Assembly (NCBI GenBank): GCA_944389885.1
Contig: CALXNZ010000006.1
Coordinates: 41,666-105,665, forward strand
Length of the DNA stretch: 64,000 bases
Direction: 5' to 3'
DNA from: an uncultured Opitutales bacterium
GTDB taxonomy: Bacteria; Verrucomicrobiota; Verrucomicrobiia; Opitutales; Intestinicryptomonadaceae
Shown here in pieces: positions 18,166 to 26,614 of this stretch. Position numbers and translations under genes: made by a program. Below the pieces are notes generated by a model. It ran no database searches. It had not been told where the DNA came from and saw only the letters and a list, made by a program, of their open reading frames with translations. How positions within the stretch are numbered: position 1 is the stretch's first letter; each line of letters begins with the position of its first letter.

Positions 18166-19443
18166 CTATTTCTTAGAGTCAAAAAACGACAAATTCCATG
18201 AATTGCGCCATCTGATTACAGGCATATCGCCTTCCCACTCAACAGGCAGCATTATATAGCGTCCGTCCATAGCGTCGTAAGGGTGCCATCTGTCGCCAAA
18301 ATATATGAAAGCGTCCGCTTTCCCCTGTACGGGAATAACGTATGTGCTTTGGGAGCGAAACGTAGTATCCGCCTTTGCCGCCCTATAAGTACTCGACTCC
18401 ACCTGCCCTTCCCCGCGGCACGGATTGCCGAGTTCCCGCCATTCGCCCATTATATTGTCGGAAACCGATACGCGGCCGGGATTTGGATTCCACCCCGTGC
18501 AGTGGGACGAAAACATATAATATTTTCCCTTAGTTTTAAATATTGCCGGAGCCTCGTGAAAGCCGCCAATCAGATTGCGGGTATATTTGCCGGTGAATCC
18601 GAGAAAATCGTCGTTGAGCTCCGATACATAAAGCGTTCCATTGCCCTCCGACGCCGAAATTATATAGGCTTTCCCGTCATCGTCCAAAAACGCGGTAAAG
18701 TCGCGGCAAGTCTGCCCTATCTTAAAATGCTTTGCAAACAGATCGTCAACCGTACCGTTTTTGACGGAGTTGCCCAACTCCGATATATTGTCAAAATTCT
18801 TATTTTGGGCAACGAGCTTCTTCAGCGATTCCGAAGCGTTTACGGGGAATTTATTGGCGTGGAGGCGCGTGCTGCCCACAAACTTGTAAGGCCCGGTAAT
18901 TTTGTCCGCAACTGCAAAACCTATATTAGCCGCGGAATAATCGTTCTTTTCTTTGCGGATATCGTCGATATTCAAAGATTTTTTTGTAGGACCCTGCCGA
19001 AATTCAAGATGGAAAAACATCACATATTTTTTTGTTTTGGGATTGTAGAGAACTTTAGGGCGCTCCAACACGGTGCCGATTATTACCTTAGATTCGGGAT
19101 CCCTACTCATTTTAAAAGCAATACCCTCGTCCTTCCAATTATAGAGATCGTCGGACGAGTAGCAATGCACGCCCACCAGAGCCTTGTTTCCAAGGGCTCC
19201 ACCCAATTTATGTTCCCCAAACATGTAGTATCTGCCGTTGTCGTGGAGGAAACCCGCTCCGTGGGCGTTTATATGGCGCCCGTTATTGTCCAACCAAAGC
19301 TTTCCGGGAGTAAAATTTGAATATTTCTTCACGGAAATGGAATTAAATCCGCCTTCGGGACAAGAAGAATTTTGTCCGGCACAAGCCCCCAATACTGCGC
19401 ATGTTATAAGCGCGCCCATCAATAACAACAATCTCTTTGCCAT
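18166..19443 (-). CDS. Glycoside hydrolase family 43 lipoprotein, subfamily 24-like
   Basis: A 425-residue five-bladed beta-propeller hydrolase with a probable lipoprotein signal (Cys21 in VLGACAG). The N-terminal LWLDNNGRHINAHGAGFLHDN and YYMFGEHK, the LERPKVLYN glutamate, HEAPAIFKTKGKYYMFSSHCTGWNPN, and the later RSQSTYVIP glutamine resemble GH43_24 exo-beta-1,3-galactosidases, in which a Glu is the acid and a Gln replaces the usual base (family knowledge). Activity on arabinogalactan or host galactan side chains is therefore the best guess. It lies upstream of the thioredoxin-fold gene on the same strand (gap 126 bases). Confidence 0.75.
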   Translation of the reverse strand: MAKRLLLLMGALITCAVLGACAGQNSSCPEGGFNSISVKKYSNFTPGKLWLDNNGRHINAHGAGFLHDNGRYYMFGEHKLGGALGNKALVGVHCYSSDDLYNWKDEGIAFKMSRDPESKVIIGTVLERPKVLYNPKTKKYVMFFHLEFRQGPTKKSLNIDDIRKEKNDYSAANIGFAVADKITGPYKFVGSTRLHANKFPVNASESLKKLVAQNKNFDNISELGNSVKNGTVDDLFAKHFKIGQTCRDFTAFLDDDGKAYIISASEGNGTLYVSELNDDFLGFTGKYTRNLIGGFHEAPAIFKTKGKYYMFSSHCTGWNPNPGRVSVSDNIMGEWRELGNPCRGEGQVESSTYRAAKADTTFRSQSTYVIPVQGKADAFIYFGDRWHPYDAMDGRYIMLPVEWEGDMPVIRWRNSWNLSFFDSKK

Positions 19444-19538
19444 ATTTGAATACCTAATTAAAAGGCCCTTCCTTGTAAAGCATAAAATACCTCTTTTTTG
19501 GGTTTACAAAACGCATACAGATTGGAAAATATATAATT

Positions 19539-20432
19539 ATGACAAAAGAGCAATTCGACGCTGAATTTAAACAAAAACTTAATTCCGTAGAAGCCGCCAT
19601 AGAAAAATATCTCCCTCCGGCAGATACGCGGCCGTCAATCGTCCACAAGGCTATGCGATACAGCATGGAGGCCGGCGGCAAGAGACTGCGCCCCATCTTA
19701 ATGCTGGCCGCCCACGACATGTTTCCGTCCGATGTCGATCCCTTGCCGGCGTGCGTCGCCATAGAGTGCCTGCACACATACTCTCTCATTCACGACGACC
19801 TGCCCTGTATGGACAACTCGGATTTGCGCCGCGGCAAGCCCACTTGCCATAAGATGTTCGACGAGACTATGGCGCTTTTGGCCGGAGACGGTTTGTTGAC
19901 ATACGCATTCTGGCTGCTTGGCGAATACTACCAAAATGTTCCCGCCATATCGAACGGCCTTGTGCGCGACCTCGCATTTGGGGCGGGTTCGCAAGGCATG
20001 GTTGGCGGGCAGGTGGAAGACGTCCTGGGAGAGCGCGAGGGCAAGATGACTCCCGACAAGCTCAACTTTATACACGAAAATAAGACCGCCGCCCTGATAA
20101 CAGCCGCCGTCACGATGGGAATTCGCATGGCGGGGGCAATCGGAGACGAAAAACTCGATATCGCAAGAAAGATAGGCCGCAATATAGGATTGGCATTTCA
20201 AGTGATAGACGATATTCTCGATGTCGTAAGCGACGACGCAACTATGGGAAAAACCACCGGATTGGACGCCGCCAACGAGAAGACAACCTACGTTTCGCTA
20301 TACGGCATAGAAAAGTCCAGGGAAATCGCCGCGGAACTCTCAGACAACGCTATAAAACTGTGCGATTCCCTGAGCCCGAATTGCGAATTTATGAAAGCTC
20401 TAATCGGCAGAATGTTAAATAGAATCAACTGA
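19539..20432 (+). CDS. ispA: Polyprenyl (farnesyl/geranylgeranyl) diphosphate synthase
   Basis: A 297-residue all-helical short-chain prenyl transferase. The first aspartate-rich motif is in IHDDLPCMDNSDLRRGKPT and the second is FQVIDDILDVVSD; GGKRLRP near the N-terminus binds the diphosphate. The two-residue insertion in the first motif (DDxxxxD) is the bacterial FPP synthase type. It elongates IPP and DMAPP to supply quinone side chains and undecaprenyl carriers. It is 53 bases upstream of fabV on the same strand. Confidence 0.92.
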   Translation: MTKEQFDAEFKQKLNSVEAAIEKYLPPADTRPSIVHKAMRYSMEAGGKRLRPILMLAAHDMFPSDVDPLPACVAIECLHTYSLIHDDLPCMDNSDLRRGKPTCHKMFDETMALLAGDGLLTYAFWLLGEYYQNVPAISNGLVRDLAFGAGSQGMVGGQVEDVLGEREGKMTPDKLNFIHENKTAALITAAVTMGIRMAGAIGDEKLDIARKIGRNIGLAFQVIDDILDVVSDDATMGKTTGLDAANEKTTYVSLYGIEKSREIAAELSDNAIKLCDSLSPNCEFMKALIGRMLNRIN

Positions 20433-20485
20433 CGCCGCATTGATATTGCAGTAAATTTAACAAATATTAAGGAAAGATAAGAAAA

Positions 20486-21676
20486 ATGATAGTCCAACCC
20501 AAAGTAAAAGGCTTTTTATGCGTCACAGCGCACCCAGAAGGATGCGCCCAAAATGTCGCCGAACAAATAGAATATGTGGAGAGTTCAGGCAAAATAAAAG
20601 AGGGCTGCAAAAGCGCCCTCATAATAGGAGCTTCCACAGGATACGGTTTGGCGAGCCGCATATGCGCGGCGTTTGGCTGCGAAGCCTCCACCGTGGGAGT
20701 GTTTTTTGAGCGCCCCGCAGACTCCGCCAAAGAGCGCCCCGCAAGCGCGGGCTGGTACAATACGGCGGCATTTTCCGCGGAGGCAAAAAAGAGGGGCCTC
20801 TACGCGGCAAACATCAACGGCGACGCGTTTTCGGACGCGATAAAAGAGCAAGCCATAGAAGCCATAAAAAAGAGTCCGCAAGGCAAAGTAGATCTTATCG
20901 TATATTCCCTCGCCTCCCCGCGCAGAACAGACCCGAAGACTGGACAAGTATATAAAAGCGTCCTCAAAACTGTAGGAGCGGAATTTTCCAGCAAAACTCT
21001 CGACACCGACAAAGGAGAGGTATTTTCCACTACAATCCCGTGCGCCACAGAACAGGAAGTATTCGACACCGTAAAAACCATGGGCGGCGACGATTGGGAA
21101 CTTTGGATAAAAGCCCTCGAAAATGCCGGCGTTCTGGCGGAAGGCTGCACCTCGGTGGCATATTCTTACATAGGGCCGAAACTCACCTATCCTATCTACC
21201 GCGAGGGCACGATAGGCTTGGCAAAAAAAGATCTCGAAAAAGCCGCCGACCGCATAGACTCTATATTAAAGCTGCATAGGGGAAAGGCGTTCGTATCGGT
21301 CAACAAGGCTCTTGTCACCCAGGCCAGCAGCGCGATTCCCGTAGTGCCGCTATACCTTTCAATACTGTACAAGGTGATGAAGGAAAAGGGCATTCACGAA
21401 GACTGCATCAGGCAAATATACAGACTTTTCTCAAAACAGTTGTACAACGGAAATTTTCTCGATTTCGACGATTGCGGAAGGGTTCGCATAGACGACCTCG
21501 AACAGAGGCGGGACGTACAAGACGCCATAATGGAAATCTGGCCGAAAGTAGACTCGCAAAATCTGCGCCAACTCACGGATTTCGATTCCTATAAGAGCGA
21601 ATTTCTCAAATTGTTCGGGTTCGGACTCCCCAAAGTGGATTACGGCAAAGATTCAAAACTTGACGCCGAAATTTGA
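20486..21676 (+). CDS. fabV: Enoyl-[acyl-carrier-protein] reductase, FabV type
   Basis: A 396-residue FabV/trans-2-enoyl-CoA reductase. Landmarks: MIVQPKVKGFLCVTAHPEGC N-terminus, the IIGASTGYGLASR nucleotide loop, the YSLASPRRTDP segment, and the Tyr-(x8)-Lys type active site around YSYIGPKLTYPIYREGTIG with Lys in LAKKDLEK. FabV completes the fatty acid elongation cycle using NADH and is naturally resistant to triclosan (family knowledge). AAGGAAAG lies a short way upstream of the ATG. A strong terminator follows. Confidence 0.95.
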   Translation: MIVQPKVKGFLCVTAHPEGCAQNVAEQIEYVESSGKIKEGCKSALIIGASTGYGLASRICAAFGCEASTVGVFFERPADSAKERPASAGWYNTAAFSAEAKKRGLYAANINGDAFSDAIKEQAIEAIKKSPQGKVDLIVYSLASPRRTDPKTGQVYKSVLKTVGAEFSSKTLDTDKGEVFSTTIPCATEQEVFDTVKTMGGDDWELWIKALENAGVLAEGCTSVAYSYIGPKLTYPIYREGTIGLAKKDLEKAADRIDSILKLHRGKAFVSVNKALVTQASSAIPVVPLYLSILYKVMKEKGIHEDCIRQIYRLFSKQLYNGNFLDFDDCGRVRIDDLEQRRDVQDAIMEIWPKVDSQNLRQLTDFDSYKSEFLKLFGFGLPKVDYGKDSKLDAEI

Positions 21677-21727
21677 AGACATTCGACCGCATAAAATTTG
21701 CGCTCATACCAGCAGATAAAAATTCTT

Positions 21728-21772
21728 AAAAGAGAGGCGGCCTTATATCTTCGGGGCCGTCTCTTTTATTTT
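21728..21772. terminator. Bidirectional terminator after fabV
   Basis: A long stem AAAAGAGAGGCGGCC / GGCCGTCTCTTTT with a two-base bulge and a 12-base loop, then ATTTTTT. It works in both directions and also lies downstream of surE on the minus strand. Confidence 0.8.
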
Positions 21773-21965
21773 TTAACATTCGCAGGCGGAGTCCGCCGGG
21801 TTATTTTGCCAGCAAATTCAAATGCGCATCTCTTTTCCTAAAGAGCAAAGCGAATATATTGCAGAATTATTAGGAGCATAAGTTTTTACTTCTTTTCGAC
21901 AAATCTAATATAACGTCTGGAATTTTGCGCAACCAAATCGACAGTGGCCGGACAAAATTCTGCGA

Positions 21966-22730
21966 TTAAGCCCCATAGATATTTATCGAAGACCAACATG
22001 CCGCCCCGGAATCCAAACATTCTAAATCCGTAATGTCTTTATGTTTTTTTATCTCCCCGAGAGCGTATTTAAACTCAAAATTCCCCTCCGCGTTTTTATT
22101 GTATAAGCGCGTTAGCCCGACACGGGCAGGTTCGCATTTCTTAAAAGGAGCTTCTCGCGAATATTCTTCCGGGTAATTTACATTTAGAACTTCGCCGTCG
22201 GCAAACGACTTTTTAGACAAATTTTCTAAAACGAACTCCGCCGCGTGCGCGGACGCGGCTTTTACTATATTTTCCAGCCCCCCGCAAACCCTTGAATGGC
22301 GCAATCTGTACGCCTCGTAATATTTGTTTGCAAGACTCAAAGAAAAGGCAAATGCAGGATAACCCCACGCGGCTCCCTCCGCCGCAGCCGCAAAAGTTCC
22401 GCTGCTCCATAAAAGCGGCCAAGCAACATTTTGCCCTATATTCAAACCCGACACAACGGCCGCAGGAGGGCGGTTCAAAATATGCGAGAGCGCTATGTTC
22501 ACACAATCTGACGGAGTTCCGCTGACCGTATATCGCTCTACGCCGTCCAAATCAGGTTTCTTGCCTACTTCAACTTTTCCGTGCCTGTTATAGGCTCGCC
22601 CTATCCAACTCTGTTCCTTTGAAGGAACCACTGTACACACCTCCGCCCGCGCCGACAACGCCGCCGCGAAAACAGGCAAAAACGGCGAATCTATGCCGTC
22701 GTCATTTACCAGCAGCAGAAGTGGCGGCAT
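21966..22730 (-). CDS. surE: 5'/3'-nucleotidase SurE
   Basis: A 254-residue metal-dependent nucleoside monophosphatase. The metal-binding LLVNDDGIDSP start, the VSGTPSDCVNIALSHIL block, and VVSGLNIGQNV with its Asn ligand are diagnostic. It also acts on short polyphosphate in some species (family knowledge). It overlaps the end of the upstream GltA-like gene by 29 bases in another frame and is therefore probably the last gene of the redox operon, though a functional link is not evident. Confidence 0.92.
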   Translation of the reverse strand: MPPLLLLVNDDGIDSPFLPVFAAALSARAEVCTVVPSKEQSWIGRAYNRHGKVEVGKKPDLDGVERYTVSGTPSDCVNIALSHILNRPPAAVVSGLNIGQNVAWPLLWSSGTFAAAAEGAAWGYPAFAFSLSLANKYYEAYRLRHSRVCGGLENIVKAASAHAAEFVLENLSKKSFADGEVLNVNYPEEYSREAPFKKCEPARVGLTRLYNKNAEGNFEFKYALGEIKKHKDITDLECLDSGAACWSSINIYGA

Positions 22731-24168
22731 TTTCGGATTTTAACGGTTCGCCTTTAAGAAACTTGTTTATGCTACGCGCGGCAATCTTTGCCTGCCCCAT
22801 GGCGCTGATTACAGTAGCCGCCCCGCTCACTGCGTCCCCGCCCGCAAATACCGACGGTATTGAAGTCTGCAATGTTTCGGGGTCGCATTCCAAAGTCCCC
22901 TTCTTGGTCAAATTCAAGCCGTGCGCGGTCATGGAAATAAGGGGATTCGGCCTGTTGCCTATGGCTATCACCACGGCATCGCAAGGAATCTGGAATTCGC
23001 TTCCGGGAATTTCTTTCACGCTTTTGCGCCCGGAAGAATCGGCTTCTCCCAACTCCATCTTAACGCATTCAAGCCCGATGACTTTACCATTTTCGTCGGC
23101 AATCACGCGCTTTGGATTCGTAAGCAGATTGAAGACTACTCCTTCTTGTTCGGCGTGATGGACTTCTTCGGCCCTCGCGGGCATTTGTTCGCGCGCCCTC
23201 CGATATACGAGAGTAGATTTCGCCCCTATGCGCAAAGCCGTGCGCGACGCGTCCATTGCAACGTTTCCGCCGCCTACGGTTATTATGTTTTTGGCGTTCA
23301 CGGGAGTCGTTCCGCTCTCAGGAAAGTCGTAGGCTTTCATCAAATTGAAGCGGGTGAGAAATTCATTCGCCGAAAACACGCCCACGCTGTTCTCTCCGGG
23401 AATATTTAAGAACATTGGCAACCCTGCCCCTGAACCTATGAATACGGCATCGAATTTTTCAAGGAGGTCGTCGAGCGTTTCCATTTTGCCTATTACGTAG
23501 TTAAGGTGTATTTTTACACCGAGCTTCTTGAGCTGTTCGACTTCGTAATTGACAATTTCTTTCGGGAGGCGGAATTGGGGAATCCCATACATGAGAACTC
23601 CCCCGGGCAAGTGTAAAGCCTCAAATATCTCTACGGAATGTCCGGCTTTCGCCAAATCGGCGGCTGCGGTTATGCCCGCGGGCCCGCAGCCTATTACCGC
23701 CACTTTCTTCCCGGTAGAAGGCTCTACGTCGGGTAGCTTTTCGAGATTATTAAGGCGCACATAATCCGCCGCAAAGCGTTCGAGAGTGCCTATGGCAACC
23801 GGATCTCCGCGCAACCCGAGCACGCAACTGCCCTCGCATTGCGACTCCTGCGGACAAACCCTTCCGCACACAGCCGGCAGCGCCGTCTGCATCTTGAGCT
23901 TTTCCGCCGCAGCTTTGGGATCGCCCTTTGAAATCTCCGCTATAAATTCCGGAATCCTTATATTCACGGGACACGCGGCCATACAACGCGGCTTGGGGCA
24001 TTGCAGGCAGCGACTTGCCTCGTCCATCGCCATTTCCAGCGATACTCCGTAGGGCACTTCCTCAAAATTGGTCGCACGCCTAAGAGGATTTTGTTCGGGC
24101 ATTTTTAGGCGCGGCAATCCCGACGCCTTCAACTTTCTAACCTTTTCTTCAGCCATTTTAGGTCCCAA
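22702..24168 (-). CDS. NfnB/GltA-like NADPH-dependent flavoprotein (glutamate synthase small-subunit family)
   Basis: A 488-residue protein of the homotetrameric GltA / NfnB (large Nfn subunit) family. Order: N-terminal Cys-rich domain for [4Fe-4S] clusters (CLQCPKPRCMAACP and CGRVCPQESQCEGSC, about 54-110), FAD Rossmann (VAVIGCGPAGITAAADLA, about 155), NADPH Rossmann (ITVGGGNVAMDASRTAL, about 290), and the C-terminal FAGGDAVSGAATVISAMGQAKIAA FAD closure. On its own it would be annotated as glutamate synthase, but no large GltB is nearby and it follows directly (6 bases) after a gene whose C-terminus is NfnA-like. I therefore read it as the NADP(H)-binding, potentially bifurcating subunit of the same complex. 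Confidence 0.85.
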   Translation of the reverse strand: MGPKMAEEKVRKLKASGLPRLKMPEQNPLRRATNFEEVPYGVSLEMAMDEASRCLQCPKPRCMAACPVNIRIPEFIAEISKGDPKAAAEKLKMQTALPAVCGRVCPQESQCEGSCVLGLRGDPVAIGTLERFAADYVRLNNLEKLPDVEPSTGKKVAVIGCGPAGITAAADLAKAGHSVEIFEALHLPGGVLMYGIPQFRLPKEIVNYEVEQLKKLGVKIHLNYVIGKMETLDDLLEKFDAVFIGSGAGLPMFLNIPGENSVGVFSANEFLTRFNLMKAYDFPESGTTPVNAKNIITVGGGNVAMDASRTALRIGAKSTLVYRRAREQMPARAEEVHHAEQEGVVFNLLTNPKRVIADENGKVIGLECVKMELGEADSSGRKSVKEIPGSEFQIPCDAVVIAIGNRPNPLISMTAHGLNLTKKGTLECDPETLQTSIPSVFAGGDAVSGAATVISAMGQAKIAARSINKFLKGEPLKSENAATSAAGK

Positions 24169-24174
24169 TTAAAT

Positions 24175-26613
24175 TTATTTGTGACAGCCCAAGCTGCGGG
24201 GCATCGCCTCAACCTCCAGAAGCCTGTAAGCATTTCGGCGATCCGCCAGTTCCGCAAAATCGACTTTGCGTATATCAAAGAACGGCCCGTCCACACATGC
24301 AAACTTGGTCTCAGATCCAACGCTTACCCTACACGCCCCGCACATGCCCGTTCCGTCAACCATTATAGGATTGAGCGCGCACAGCGCAGGCTTGCTTTCG
24401 TCGGCCGGCGCGGCCTTAGCGCACTGCCCCATCATGAATACGCAACCTATTGCGATTACGCCGTCATACGAAGCCCCCTCTTTGGCAATATAGTCGGAAC
24501 AACCGCCTTTTTCGCCTTCGGTCCCGTCGCGCGTCTTTAAAACGAGCTTTTTGCATACGCCCTTCAATTCCTTCTTAAAGAAGAGCATATAGGAAGAGGA
24601 CGCCTCTATCACACATGTCGTCTCGACTCCCTTTTCCGCAAGGGCGCGGGCGACGGGCATTATCGCCCCTATTCCATAACAACCTCCCGCCAACAGGACT
24701 TTCTGCCCGGGCTTAAATATGGACAAATCCACGGGCGTTCCCAGCGGCCCGCTGACCACAAACAGCCTATCGCCGGCCTTTAGGGCTCCGATTTCCGCGC
24801 TCGAACGCCCCACTTCCTCTATTATAAATTTTACCCAGCCTTCTTCCGCATTCCAATCTATAAGAGTGAAAGGCGACCTTTCCGAATTGCGGTAGGCCAT
24901 AATAATGGCGAATTGTCCGGCCCTCGCGTGGCGGGCTATGTCGGGAGCCTTTACTTTCAGGGCGTGAAAATTCGGAACTAAAGTTTTGTTCTCAAGGATT
25001 TCAAAGCCCTCGCCTTCTGCCGGTTTCCACGATTTTTTGGAGGCCGACGGCTTCTTGCCAAGCTTCTCCAAATCCGGGATGTAATCGGCGAGATTGTGCC
25101 CGAGAAAATACGACGGAAGGGCGTCTCTGTACTTGGCGGGAGAGCGGAACTCCGAAGAAAGTTTTTCAGGCTCGAAATCAAATTCACCCAGATTGATGTC
25201 GAGGGGCTTCAGAATATCGGCGATATAACCGCTCATAGGCCTTTGCTCGAGGCTTGTTTTCACGGAGGCCTGCACGCTTATTTTACGGCCTTCCGCATTG
25301 AAAAGGCTTCCCGCGGTTTCTCCGAAAATGAGAACGGGCAAAACCACCTCCGCAAAATTCTGCGCGGGCGTCTTTACAAAGTCCGCCACTATCAAGCCCT
25401 TAGCTTTGCTGGCCAATTCTTCGTCTAAATAGTTTCCGAAAGAAAGAACAGCCTCGTACTTCCCAGAATTTATATTCTCGACTATATCCGGCGGCAAATC
25501 GGCGGCGGACGCATCGTAGTCCATTTCCACCAACTCAGCACCGAAATGTTTTGCCAGGGCCCTCATCGCCTTGCGGGTCTCGTAATATGCGGATTTCGAC
25601 CCTATAACCAATATTTTGCCGCGGGCGTTCTCCAAAATTTCAGAAACCCTCTTTACGGCGGCTTCCCCGCCTTGCGGAATCTGCTCGCGACCTTCTTTTA
25701 CCTGCGACCTCAAAAGGCGGGTGCGGGTATTTACCAACTGCGTAAATACGAATCTTCCTCCCGCGCAAATCGCATCTTCTTTTTTAATTGAGGGAGCCCG
25801 GGTTCCTATTATTTTGCCGTCCTTTATCTTGAGAATCAATTTGCAATGCTGCGGACACATTGAGCAAAGCGTTTCGGCGGCTCTTTCAGGAGCCCCAAAC
25901 CACTTCGACCACCTGTCTGTAAGGCAGCCTGTCGGACATTCGTCCACGCAAGCCCCGCAAAAGAGACATTCTTCTTCATTCCAAGCCTTGCCGAATTCAG
26001 ACGACACTTTTGCAAATTTTCCGCGGTTTGCTATGCTTATTGCCGGATTTGTATGAAGTTTTTCGCAAGTGCGCACGCATCTGCCGCAAAGCACGCAAAG
26101 GTTGTGGTCTTTGTCTATGAAAGGATCGTTGCGCTCCACCTTCTCGGGATAGTAAAGGAGCGGCAAATCTATGTCCCTTTCAAAATTTCCCATCGCTACA
26201 TGACGCAACTCGCATATCGGCCTGTTTGAGCAGGTGCCGCAACGCGTCGCCGAACCCGCCCGGGAGGGCTGCTTTTTTACAGATTCGCAATCTTCGCGCG
26301 AATCGCATGAAAAACACGGCGACGGGTGCCCACTCATCATGAGTTCAAGCGTGCGTTTGCGTTGAATCTGCAACTGTTCGGTATCGGTATGGACAACCAT
26401 TCCGTCGGTAGCGGGCGTAGTGCAAGATGTAGGAGTACCGCGAACTCCGTCTATTTGCACTACGCAAAGCCTGCACGCCCCGTAGGGCGAAAGTTCCTCG
26501 TGCGCGCACAGCGACGGTATAAAAATGCCGGCCTTGCGCGCGGCCTGCAAAACGGTCGAGCCCTGTTCGACTTCAACCTCCACTCCGTCTATGGTAAGTT
26601 TTAAAGTACTCAT
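24175..26613 (-). CDS. NuoG/HydA-like iron-sulfur protein fused to an NfnA-like ferredoxin-NADP reductase domain
   Basis: An 812-residue fusion. N-terminal [2Fe-2S] ferredoxin (Cys36, 47, 50, 64), His-Cys3 cluster (His95, Cys100, 103, 109), an extra Cys group (Cys125, 128, 134), two ferredoxin [4Fe-4S] motifs (Cys173-183 and 216-226), a molybdopterin-oxidoreductase type [4Fe-4S] site (Cys250, 253, 257, 283), then a shortened, degenerate molybdopterin-like region (about 290-510). From about 520 the C-terminus is an FAD/NAD reductase domain with the NfnA/SudB [2Fe-2S] signature GMCGACRVSV and FACVDGPFFD (Cys758, 761, 773). No H-cluster motifs are present, so it is not a hydrogenase. It probably links NADH, ferredoxin and NADP pools. 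Confidence 0.85.
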   Translation of the reverse strand: MSTLKLTIDGVEVEVEQGSTVLQAARKAGIFIPSLCAHEELSPYGACRLCVVQIDGVRGTPTSCTTPATDGMVVHTDTEQLQIQRKRTLELMMSGHPSPCFSCDSREDCESVKKQPSRAGSATRCGTCSNRPICELRHVAMGNFERDIDLPLLYYPEKVERNDPFIDKDHNLCVLCGRCVRTCEKLHTNPAISIANRGKFAKVSSEFGKAWNEEECLFCGACVDECPTGCLTDRWSKWFGAPERAAETLCSMCPQHCKLILKIKDGKIIGTRAPSIKKEDAICAGGRFVFTQLVNTRTRLLRSQVKEGREQIPQGGEAAVKRVSEILENARGKILVIGSKSAYYETRKAMRALAKHFGAELVEMDYDASAADLPPDIVENINSGKYEAVLSFGNYLDEELASKAKGLIVADFVKTPAQNFAEVVLPVLIFGETAGSLFNAEGRKISVQASVKTSLEQRPMSGYIADILKPLDINLGEFDFEPEKLSSEFRSPAKYRDALPSYFLGHNLADYIPDLEKLGKKPSASKKSWKPAEGEGFEILENKTLVPNFHALKVKAPDIARHARAGQFAIIMAYRNSERSPFTLIDWNAEEGWVKFIIEEVGRSSAEIGALKAGDRLFVVSGPLGTPVDLSIFKPGQKVLLAGGCYGIGAIMPVARALAEKGVETTCVIEASSSYMLFFKKELKGVCKKLVLKTRDGTEGEKGGCSDYIAKEGASYDGVIAIGCVFMMGQCAKAAPADESKPALCALNPIMVDGTGMCGACRVSVGSETKFACVDGPFFDIRKVDFAELADRRNAYRLLEVEAMPRSLGCHK

Positions 26614-26614
26614 T

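Noticed and set aside
22702..24168. Stand-alone glutamate synthase
   Set aside because: The family match is real, but no large glutamate synthase subunit is nearby and the immediate neighbour supplies an NfnA-like domain, so a transhydrogenase-type subunit is more likely. It cannot be excluded entirely.
24175..26613. [FeFe]-hydrogenase catalytic subunit
   Set aside because: The N-terminal iron-sulfur layout fits HydA, but no H-cluster motifs (TSCCP-type, MPCxxK, ExMACxxGC) are present and the C-terminus is an NfnA-like reductase.
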